Below, one piece after another: positions 1 to 5,804 of a stretch of DNA of 7,711 nt. The stretch covers positions 1 to 7,711 of the forward strand of contig JAUVIB010000139.1 of assembly GCA_030592985.1 (NCBI GenBank), read 5' to 3'. Made by a program: the position numbers and the translations under genes. Numbering within the stretch: position 1 is the stretch's first letter; each line of letters starts with the position of its first letter. The DNA is from Calditrichaceae bacterium. GTDB lineage: Bacteria; Calditrichota; Calditrichia; Calditrichales; Calditrichaceae. The notes below the pieces were generated by a model. It was not told the DNA's origin. It made no database searches and was given only the letters and a program-made list of their open reading frames with translations.

Positions 1-276
1 GGTTTTACCGCTGCTGATAACCACATTGTTTTTTAATACTACCTGGTAACCCACGTATTCAATAGAAATATTATAGCTGCCGACAGGGATTTTCAATATA
101 ATAAATTGTCCATCCATATCTGTTGCCGCTCCAATAACCGTACCTTCAATAGATATATTGCCTCCAATCAGCGGTTTGCTGGTTTGGGAGTCATTGATAT
201 TTCCGGCCAGGTTACCTGTTTGCCCAAATAGAGTGAGTATTGAGATCAGATTCAAAGGGATAATTCGTTTTAACAT
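1..276 (-). CDS. TonB-dependent receptor-like outer membrane protein, N-terminal fragment (cut by window edge)
   Basis: Reading the minus strand from the ATG at 276-274 gives 92 codons with no stop before the window edge. The start is supported by GGAG five bases upstream. Residues 1-20 look like a short signal peptide: a Lys-Arg n-region (MLKR), a hydrophobic core (IIPLNLISILTLF), then GQT. Residues about 21-92 match the carboxypeptidase-regulatory-like beta-sandwich at the N-terminus of many FCB-group TonB-dependent receptors: GNLAGNINDSQTSKPL, then IEGTVIGAATDMDGQF, then PVGSYNISIEYVGYQ. The plug and barrel would lie outside the window, so receptor identity is inferred from this domain order. 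Another exported protein with the same domain is possible. It is divergently oriented to the complete receptor at 774 and its N-terminus is recognisably paralogous to it. Confidence 0.75.
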   Translation of the reverse strand, partial: MLKRIIPLNLISILTLFGQTGNLAGNINDSQTSKPLIGGNISIEGTVIGAATDMDGQFIILKIPVGSYNISIEYVGYQVVLKNNVVISSGKT

Positions 277-300
277 GATATCTCCATTTTTTGTTTATCC

Positions 301-331
301 CAAAATTAGGTTACTAATATTAGGCAAACAA
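301..331 (-). promoter_or_regulatory. Candidate promoter for the minus-strand receptor fragment
   Basis: On the minus strand TAATTTTG (308-301) fits the Bacteroidota -7 consensus TAnnTTTG exactly. A TTTG lies at 328-325, but the 16-base gap to the -7 element is shorter than the usual gap of about 19-21. Read as a sigma70-type promoter, TTGTTT (331-326) and TAATTT (308-303) are 17 bases apart, each matching only half its consensus. Transcription would start roughly 20-30 bases before the ATG at 276, leaving room for the GGAG site. The call rests on position and motif only. Confidence 0.3.
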
Positions 332-434
332 TAAAATATCGATGAAATGAACTATAGGAATGACAGAATGAAAATAGCAGGGATGAAATTACATTTGAAT
401 TCAGTTTTTTTTGCCCTTTATTACTGAACAGCCG

Positions 435-566
435 TCAAAACATGATTTGCAATGAGGCGGGCAAGGTGTTTAAAGCGATAGCCTGGATTAGTTCCCTGAC
501 CGGCGGTATTTTCCAATTCCCACTAAACAACTCTTTAAAGTCAAGCTTATTTTTTGTTTCAATTTG
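435..566 (-). other. Possible remnant of a coding sequence (GC-richer islet)
   Basis: Minus-strand codons between an upstream TAA (569-567) and a TGA (437-435) give a 43-residue stretch with no ATG near its upstream end. It includes FKELFSGNWKIPPVREL followed by IQAIALNTLPASLQ. This reads more like ordinary protein than the low-complexity flanks, and the DNA is visibly richer in G and C. It could be the tail of a decayed gene or of a transposase, but I recognise no family and the plus-strand reading is about equally open. Treat it as a weak hint. Confidence 0.2.
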
Positions 567-773
567 TTACAATTTTGAAATAATTCATTTACATCTGTTT
601 AATATATTCTTAGCGCTTGGTTAAATAAGTTAATCCGTTTCATAAAAGATATTTTGGAATAGAGATATAAACGCCATGATTGATACAAATTCCGGCTTTA
701 AAAAAATCAATCCTTAGACAAATGAATTGAATAAGGCAGATTTTAATTCACATAAAAGTATTAGGAATTTCCA

Positions 774-3074
774 ATGTATATATATTCATTAATAATTATC
801 ATGTTTTTCTTTAGCGCTGTCATTCAAGCGCAAGATACATACACAATCAGCGGATATGTGCACGATGCTTCAACAGGCGAGGAACTAATCGGCGTAGATG
901 TGTATATTGAATCGCTTAAGGCTGGCGGCAGCAGCAATGTCTATGGTTTTTATTCCGTATCAGTCCCTTTCGGCGCCTACACTGTTACCTACAGTTATAT
1001 GGGCTATGAAACCAAAAAGGTTCAGATTGATCTTAATAAAAATATCAGGCAAAAAATTGAATTAACGCCAAAGATTTTAACAAGTGAAGCTATTGTAGTA
1101 ACAGCAGAAGCTGCCGATAAAAATGTTAAGTCAGTTGAAATGAGCGCCATAGAAATTAATCCCGCAAAAATTGAACCTATTCCGGTACTGTTGGGCGAGC
1201 AGGATATTCTGAAAACCATCCAACTAATGCCGGGCGTACAATCGACCGGAGAAGGAAACAGCGGTTTTTATGTACGTGGAGGAGGCGCCGATCAAAACCA
1301 GATCTTATTAGATGAAGCGCCGGTCTATAACGCTTCGCACCTGTTAGGATTTTTTTCGGTTTTTAATTCCGATGCTATTAAAGACGTTAAGCTATTTAAA
1401 GGCTCCGCACCCGCGGAATACGGCGGGCGGCTTTCTTCCGTGCTTGACATAAAAATGAAGGAAGGCAACTCGAAGGAATACACATTTATAGGCGGCATCG
1501 GTTTAATTTCTTCCCGCTTAACCTTCCAGGGACCGATTGTAAAAGATAAAGGATCATTTATTATTTCAGGAAGAAGAACCTATGCGGATTTGTTCTTAAG
1601 CCTTACCGAAGACATGAAAGATGTACAATTATATTTCTATGATTTGAACATGAAAGCAAATTATCGCTTGGGAAGTAATGACCGTCTTTTTCTTTCCGGT
1701 TATTTTGGCAGAGACGTCTTTTACATGACAGGAACCCAAGGCTCCAATTGGGGTAACTCAACTTTTACATTAAGGTGGAATAAACTTTGTAGTGATAAAT
1801 TGTTTTCAAACACTTCCCTGATTTACAGCAATTATGACTATGAAATAAAGGTAGGTGATGTTCATAGATATCCCGACGTTACCGCCGCTATTCGCAATTT
1901 TAATTTAAAATCCGATTTTCAATATTTTGCCAATACACATAATACTCTGAAATACGGATTTAATCTTATCCATTACACATTTATCCCGGGGGAAGTAGCA
2001 GCCAGTAAAGAAACCGCTGTTAATTATAAAAAGATAGAAGATAAATACGCCCTGGAAAGCGACGTCTATGTTTCACATGAATGGGATATTATTAGCCGTC
2101 TAAAAATAAATTATGGAGTACGTTATTCCATGTTCACCGTATTAGGACCGGGAACGGTTTATTCCTTTGACGAAGACGGCGAAATCACCGATACAACCAC
2201 CTATGCCGACGGAGAGATCATTAAACGCTATGGCGGATTTGAACCGCGTTTTGCCTTGAATTATCTGTTGGACGCTTCAAGTTCATTTAAAATATCTTAC
2301 GCTCTCAACCGGCAATATATTCATCTGCTGTCCAATTCCACTTCCGGCATACCAACCGATCTGTGGCATCCCTGCAGTGAGATAGTAAAACCCGGTATGG
2401 CAGAGCAGGTTGCATTGGGATATTTCCGCAATTTTGACGGCGGCAATTACGAAACATCCATCGAAATCTATTACAAGGATTTAAACAACCAGGTTGACTA
2501 TAAAAATGGCGCCATATTGTTGATGAACGAAAAGATCGAATCGCAGCTGGTTTTCGGTAAAGGCCGGACTTACGGCGTGGAGCTATTTATTAAAAAGAAA
2601 TTCGGCAAACTGAGCGGTTGGATCGGTTACACCTTGTCGAAAAGCGAACAGGAATTTGAGCAAATCAATAACGGAAAACCCTTTTCTGCCCGGCAGGACC
2701 GTATGCATGATATTTCCATTGTTTCCATTTACAAACCCAATAAAAAGTGGACGTTTTCAGTTGCATGGGTTTACCACACCGGCAACGCCGTCACCTTTCC
2801 CAGCGGGAAATATATAGTAGACGAACATACCATTAATTATTACACTGAGCGCAACGGCTACCACATGCCCGACTATCACCGGCTGGACATCGGCGCTACA
2901 TATCATTTTGAGAATGAATCGAGTCTGATTTTTTCAATATTCAATGCCTATGCGCGCCGGAATGCATATACCATTAGTTTCAGAAAGAATGAAAATGATC
3001 CGACAAAAACAGAAGCGGTGCGTATGGCCCTGTTTACCATAGTGCCGTCCATAACATATAATTTTAAATTTTAG
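774..3074 (+). CDS. TonB-dependent receptor with carboxypeptidase-like regulatory domain
   Basis: This is a complete 766-residue outer-membrane receptor of the FCB-group type. It would take up a bulky or scarce substrate through a plugged beta-barrel powered by TonB/ExbBD; no TonB system lies in the window. Residues 1-20 form a signal peptide (hydrophobic LIIIMFFFSAVI, cleavage near AQ-D). Residues about 23-100 are the carboxypeptidase-regulatory-like sandwich (ISGYVHDASTGEELIGVDV, then YSYMGYETKKV). Residues about 125-230 are the plug, with the signatures LKTIQLMPGVQS, GFYVRGGGADQNQILLDEA and PAEYGGRLSSVLDIK. The rest, rich in alternating aromatic strands, is the barrel and ends in Phe (YNFKF), the usual C-terminal signal for outer-membrane insertion. 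AGGAA at 763-767 supports the start. The substrate is unknown. A DUF4249-like lipoprotein follows, a common partner of this receptor subgroup. A 375-bp repeat-bearing gap separates the two, so co-transcription is uncertain. Confidence 0.93.
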   Translation: MYIYSLIIIMFFFSAVIQAQDTYTISGYVHDASTGEELIGVDVYIESLKAGGSSNVYGFYSVSVPFGAYTVTYSYMGYETKKVQIDLNKNIRQKIELTPKILTSEAIVVTAEAADKNVKSVEMSAIEINPAKIEPIPVLLGEQDILKTIQLMPGVQSTGEGNSGFYVRGGGADQNQILLDEAPVYNASHLLGFFSVFNSDAIKDVKLFKGSAPAEYGGRLSSVLDIKMKEGNSKEYTFIGGIGLISSRLTFQGPIVKDKGSFIISGRRTYADLFLSLTEDMKDVQLYFYDLNMKANYRLGSNDRLFLSGYFGRDVFYMTGTQGSNWGNSTFTLRWNKLCSDKLFSNTSLIYSNYDYEIKVGDVHRYPDVTAAIRNFNLKSDFQYFANTHNTLKYGFNLIHYTFIPGEVAASKETAVNYKKIEDKYALESDVYVSHEWDIISRLKINYGVRYSMFTVLGPGTVYSFDEDGEITDTTTYADGEIIKRYGGFEPRFALNYLLDASSSFKISYALNRQYIHLLSNSTSGIPTDLWHPCSEIVKPGMAEQVALGYFRNFDGGNYETSIEIYYKDLNNQVDYKNGAILLMNEKIESQLVFGKGRTYGVELFIKKKFGKLSGWIGYTLSKSEQEFEQINNGKPFSARQDRMHDISIVSIYKPNKKWTFSVAWVYHTGNAVTFPSGKYIVDEHTINYYTERNGYHMPDYHRLDIGATYHFENESSLIFSIFNAYARRNAYTISFRKNENDPTKTEAVRMALFTIVPSITYNFKF

Positions 3075-3092
3075 ACGACTAACCTGAATAAT

Positions 3093-3123
3093 TCACCGTG
3101 AAGCGCATGAATTACACGAAGAT
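3093..3123. repeat. Short degenerate repeat with a spacing of about 10 bases
   Basis: Just after the receptor stop codon, CACCGTGAAG, CATGAATTA and CACGAAGATT follow one another at about 10-base spacing. The pattern resembles the CACGGATTA/CACGAATTG units in the left arm of the inverted repeat starting at 3167. From memory, sequences of this style (…CGTG…AAT…) occur as dispersed repeats in many bacterial genomes. Here it looks like a partial or decayed copy. Confidence 0.35.
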
Positions 3124-3166
3124 TAATAAAAACTTTGTTAATTTAGCAAAATTTTAAAAAACTTTT

Positions 3167-3289
3167 ATCCACGGATTACACGAATTGACACGGATTTCAT
3201 TTAAAAATTATTATTATTTTAGTTTTAATCCGTGCTAATCAGTGTGCCGAAGGCATCCCTTTGGGAAAATCCGTGGACTTCTTTTTTTT
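3167..3289. repeat. Long imperfect inverted repeat with two 11-base micro-hairpins in one arm, followed by a T run
   Basis: The left arm (3167-3197) consists of units CACGGATTA, CACGAATTGA and CACGGATTT at 9-10 base spacing. The right arm (3227-3278) carries the reverse complement: AATCCGTG at its start and AATCCGTGG at 3268-3276. The right arm is interrupted at 3245-3266 by two adjacent 11-base hairpins, TGCC-GAA-GGCA (3245-3255) and TCCC-TTT-GGGA (3256-3266). The left arm has no counterpart to this segment. Eight T residues follow at 3282-3289, so in RNA the folded repeat could act as a rho-independent terminator for the upstream receptor. The repeat family is a recognised style in bacterial genomes, but copy number here cannot be judged from one window. 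Confidence 0.6.
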
Positions 3290-3293
3290 GATT

Positions 3294-3308
3294 GCAGCCT
3301 TGGGCTGC
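3294..3308. repeat. Perfect 6-bp hairpin with a 3-base loop
   Basis: GCAGCC (3294-3299) and GGCTGC (3303-3308) pair perfectly around a TTG loop, in strongly AT-rich surroundings. The T run lies before the hairpin, and on the opposite strand the hairpin is followed by A residues, so it is not a standard terminator in either direction. It has the same short-stem, three-base-loop design as the two units at 3245-3266 and is probably the same type of dispersed element. Confidence 0.5.
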
Positions 3309-3449
3309 GTTATAAATAGATCAGGCTAAGTAAAAATTAATATAAAAAAACAAGTGAATGGACGGATATAAAAGAAAAATTGCCCGCCTACGAATACTTC
3401 TTTAATCCATGATGTTATCCGTCGGTTCATAATGTAGGAGAATATCTAG

Positions 3450-4274
3450 ATGTACAAATTTCAAAGCATAATTTTTATCTCATTCCTAACAGCCCTTTTT
3501 TCCTGTGAAGATGTGATTCAAATCGATTTAAATTCAGCCGATCCACAAATTGTTATTGATGCAGTGGTGACTGACCAGTCCGGGCCTTACACGATAAAAA
3601 TCAATAAAACGGGCGATTATTTTGAGCCCAGCGTATTCCCTGCCGTCTGCAGCGCAGTTGTGGAAATATCCGATAACGCCGGTCAATCGGAAATCTTGCA
3701 GGAAATCGGACCCGGTATTTATCAGACTGATTCTTTGCAAGGCGCACCGGGAAGAATCTATACGCTTACAGTCATTGCCGAAGGAGAAGAATACACAGCG
3801 ACATCCACGATGCCGAACGCAATTTCTATTGATTCGCTTAGTTATGAGTATCAACCGGGTGGCAGTTTTGGACCGGATGAAGAAGAAGGTTATAAATTAC
3901 ATGTTCATTTTACAGACCGCGCCGGTATAGAAGATTATTGCAGGTTTAAAATCTTTAAAAACGGACAGCTTATAAAAGGATTTTATTTGTATGAAGATAA
4001 ATTTACGGATGGAAATTCTGCTGATTATAGTGACTTTGAAGAAGAGGCGGGCGGGATCTTTGACTTGAATGACACTGCATTTGTTGAATTATTAACAATA
4101 GATAAGGCTACTCATGAATACTATTCAACAATTAACAATGTTTTAGCGGAAGCTGCGACTGAACCGCCTTTTATGTCGGTAACGCCAGCCAATCCGAATA
4201 CAAATTTGAGCAACAGTGCTTTAGGTTATTTTGGGGCTTTTACAGTAAGGGTAGACAGCATAATTATTCAATAA
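3450..4274 (+). CDS. DUF4249-like outer-membrane lipoprotein
   Basis: This 274-residue protein starts with a lipoprotein signal peptide: hydrophobic IIFISFLTAL and lipobox LFSC, placing the acylated cysteine at residue 19. AGGAG at 3436-3440 supports the start. The mature opening, CEDVIQIDLNSADPQIVIDA, followed by VVTDQSGPYTIKINKTGDYF, is typical of DUF4249, as are the central EGEEYTATSTMPNAISIDSL and the C-terminal YYSTINN. Family members are commonly encoded next to TonB-dependent receptors in Bacteroidota and are thought to sit on the outer membrane as the receptor's partner; their molecular function is not established. The length is at the short end of what I would expect but nothing looks missing. 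The receptor lies upstream on the same strand. The next gene begins 31 bp downstream, so those two are probably co-transcribed. Confidence 0.85.
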   Translation: MYKFQSIIFISFLTALFSCEDVIQIDLNSADPQIVIDAVVTDQSGPYTIKINKTGDYFEPSVFPAVCSAVVEISDNAGQSEILQEIGPGIYQTDSLQGAPGRIYTLTVIAEGEEYTATSTMPNAISIDSLSYEYQPGGSFGPDEEEGYKLHVHFTDRAGIEDYCRFKIFKNGQLIKGFYLYEDKFTDGNSADYSDFEEEAGGIFDLNDTAFVELLTIDKATHEYYSTINNVLAEAATEPPFMSVTPANPNTNLSNSALGYFGAFTVRVDSIIIQ

Positions 4275-4305
4275 TCTTTAAAACATTAAAAATTAGGCGA
4301 TAGAA

Positions 4306-5202
4306 ATGAAGAAAATTAACATTAATTGTTCAATATCAGTAATATTTACATTCTTAATTTCTGCAGCAATAATAGTATCTTTTTTAGGATGTGCAGTTTT
4401 TTATAGCACAAAAACCGTACCTGCAATTGAACATCAATTTCCTGCTGATGAAAATTCAATTACCTTCATCGGACATTCTACTACACTGATTCACTTAAAT
4501 GATTTGAATATCCTTACTGATCCGAATTTTAATAATTGGTGTTTTATTATAAAACGGTCAAAGGAAGCAGGTATAAGGATAAAAGATCTTCCCCGGATTG
4601 ATGTTATTTTGATATCTCATCCGCATCGTGATCATCTGGACAAATGGACAATCGAGCAATTTCCCAAAAATATTCCTGTTTTTATCTCAAAGGAAAATGG
4701 TAAATATTTGAGAGAATGGGGATTTACTAATATATATGAAGTAGATGTTTGGGAAACGAGAATTATAAAAGGTATTAAAATTACTGCAGCGCCGGCGCAG
4801 CACAGCGGCGCTCGAAATTCCCCATGGGCTGAATTTCCTAAAGCTTTAGGATACATTATACAAGGTGAAGTAACGGTGTATTTCGCCGGCGACACCGGGT
4901 TATTCGAGGGATTTAAGGAAATTGGAAATCATTCTCAGATTGATATGGCTCTGCTTCCGATCGGAGCTTATCGTCCGCGCTGGTTGATGAAAGATCATCA
5001 CATGAATCCTGAAGATGCAATAAATGCAATGGCAATGCTTGGCGCAAAAGGAATGATCCCCATTCATTGGGGTTCTTTCAAGATGGCGTTAGACGGTGTT
5101 GATAAGCCGAAAGAAGCGCTGCTTGAACTGATTGAAAACAGCAGCTTAAAAGAAAGGATTCATATTTTAGAAAATGGCGAAAAATATTGTTTCCAATATT
5201 AA
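4306..5202 (+). CDS. Lipoprotein metallo-beta-lactamase-fold hydrolase (NAPE-PLD/UlaG-like)
   Basis: This 298-residue protein is predicted to be a di-zinc hydrolase anchored to a membrane. The N-terminal hydrophobic stretch (ISVIFTFLISAAIIVSFLGC) ends in a lipobox with cysteine at residue 29. The metal site appears complete: HPHRDH (H105, H107, D109, H110), H166 in AQHSGAR, D196 in FAGDTG and H254 in IHWGSF. GHSTTL near residue 57 and LLPIGAYRPRWLMKDHHMNP at about 217-236 are hallmarks of the NAPE-PLD-like branch, whose known members cleave phosphodiester bonds in N-acylphosphatidylethanolamine. Related bacterial proteins include lactonases such as UlaG, so the substrate cannot be fixed. An in-frame TAG at 4294-4296 makes this the first possible ATG; the ribosome-binding site is weak. 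The tight spacing after the DUF4249-like gene suggests a shared transcript and a role at the cell surface or in the periplasm. Confidence 0.88.
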   Translation: MKKININCSISVIFTFLISAAIIVSFLGCAVFYSTKTVPAIEHQFPADENSITFIGHSTTLIHLNDLNILTDPNFNNWCFIIKRSKEAGIRIKDLPRIDVILISHPHRDHLDKWTIEQFPKNIPVFISKENGKYLREWGFTNIYEVDVWETRIIKGIKITAAPAQHSGARNSPWAEFPKALGYIIQGEVTVYFAGDTGLFEGFKEIGNHSQIDMALLPIGAYRPRWLMKDHHMNPEDAINAMAMLGAKGMIPIHWGSFKMALDGVDKPKEALLELIENSSLKERIHILENGEKYCFQY

Positions 5203-5235
5203 TTACAAAAAACATAGAATAGCAACGCCAGTAAA

Positions 5236-5274
5236 TGAAGTGCGATTTATTATGAACTCACATTTCTCACTTCA
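5236..5274. repeat. Imperfect inverted repeat downstream of the metallo-hydrolase
   Basis: TGAAGTGCGA (5236-5245) and TCTCACTTCA (5265-5274) pair over ten positions with one mismatch, around a 19-base AT-rich spacer. The structure sits 33 bases after the stop codon and could cap the 3' end of the transcript. No T run follows, so a classical rho-independent terminator is not supported. Confidence 0.4.
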
Positions 5275-5321
5275 AATATAGGATTTAATGCATGAGTTTA
5301 CTCAAAAAATATATAAAATTG

Positions 5322-5394
5322 TCATTTCGAGAAGCGAAGCGAGGAGAAATCTAGGTTTTTTGATGTTCCGAGATTTCTCGCTATGCTCGCAATG
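5322..5394. repeat. Imperfect inverted repeat of the CATTnCGAG…AGCGAG…AAATCT type
   Basis: AGAAATCT (5345-5352) pairs with AGATTTCT (5371-5378) around an 18-base loop. Outside this core both arms continue with related sequence. The left arm carries CATTTCGAG and AGCGAGG; the right arm, read as reverse complement, carries CATTGCGAG and AGCG. The left arm is longer by several bases, with an extra GAAGC-type unit. From memory, repeats of this form occur in many copies in unrelated bacterial genomes as short non-autonomous palindromes. No transposase is nearby. Confidence 0.65.
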
Positions 5395-5603
5395 TTTATT
5401 GAGAAAAAAGTCAATAGGGTATAGTGTTCCTGTATGAAATTCTTCATTCGAAAAAAGCCCTTACTTTTGGTCGAACGTCCCCGTGCTTGTCCATCACCAT
5501 TCCGGCTCCCGGTTCCACTTTCTTTTTTTGTATGAACATTTACATCAATCTTTGTGTTTTTTAACTATGCGACAGACGGGCGTCATTGTCCCGAAGGAAT
5601 AAA

Positions 5604-5691
5604 CCCCGAACGGGGCAAAACATCAATAACCCAGGGCGGCAGCCCTGGGGAAACGGCGTCGCCAACGTTCCGTTTGCCCCATCGGGGCAAA
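5604..5691. repeat. Cluster of four GC-rich hairpins
   Basis: Four stem-loops sit almost end to end. The first is CCCC/GGGG around GAAC (5604-5615 with flanking pairs). The second is CCCAGGGC/GCCCTGGG with loop GGCA (5630-5649), a perfect 8-bp stem. The third is AAACGG/CCGTTT (5651-5675), which contains GGC-GTC-GCC. The fourth is TTTGCCCC/GGGGCAAA with loop ATC (5673-5691), another perfect 8-bp stem. The third and fourth share TTT, so they compete. The first and last are each followed by the same string, CGGGGCAAAA (5611-5620 and 5683-5692), suggesting the outer units are copies of one element. Base composition contrasts sharply with the AT-rich flanks. Confidence 0.65.
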
Positions 5692-5756
5692 ATAATGGTG
5701 TTTTAAACAAACAAAAACCTGGTTTCGGGAGGGGTAAATTTTAACATTTTAGATTT

Positions 5757-5804
5757 CGATCACGGTCACGGTCACGACCACGATTTATGCGCCAACTGGC
5801 GCAT
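5757..5804. repeat. Degenerate hexamer tandem array abutting a 7-bp hairpin
   Basis: Four consecutive hexamers of the form CGRYCA occur: CGATCA (5757-5762), CGGTCA (5763-5768), CGGTCA (5769-5774) and CGACCA (5775-5780). CGATTT follows. Immediately after comes a perfect stem, ATGCGCC (5787-5793) with GGCGCAT (5798-5804) around AACT. The string ACTGGCG in the right arm recurs at 5814-5820, just before a G-rich run. The array is short and no reading frame through it looks coding. Confidence 0.6.

Larger units (their letters stand above)
277..773. other. Divergent intergenic region between two receptor genes
   Basis: This 497-bp stretch separates two divergently read receptor-type genes and must contain both promoters. 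Most of it is AT-rich. On the plus strand TTGAAA at 575-580, followed by TTTAAT at 598-603 (17-base spacing), is a weak promoter candidate for the gene at 774. A more GC-rich islet lies at about 430-530. A 60-codon plus-strand frame (442-624) starts there, but it has no good ribosome-binding site and its C-terminal half runs through low-complexity AT-rich DNA. I do not call it a gene. The minus-strand frame of the same islet is described separately. Confidence 0.5.

Noticed and set aside
442..624. 60-codon plus-strand open frame in the divergent spacer
   Set aside because: It has no good ribosome-binding site, its second half is low-complexity hydrophobic sequence from AT-rich DNA, and it matches no family I recognise.
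3291..3312. Intrinsic terminator formed by the GCAGCC hairpin
   Set aside because: The T run lies before the hairpin on the plus strand, and on the minus strand the hairpin is followed by A residues, so the arrangement is wrong for both directions.
3622..3930. 102-codon plus-strand frame inside the DUF4249-like gene
   Set aside because: It overlaps a well-supported lipoprotein gene in another frame and its translation has no recognisable domain, so it is a shadow frame. The same holds for the minus-strand frame at 3534-3854.
5590..5700. Small protein-coding gene through the GC-rich cluster
   Set aside because: Frames here are short and the sequence is dominated by perfect palindromes, which explains the open reading better than coding does.
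5604..5804. CRISPR array
   Set aside because: The repeated strings are short, unevenly spaced and self-complementary; there are no regular direct repeats of 23-40 bases with unique spacers and no cas genes.
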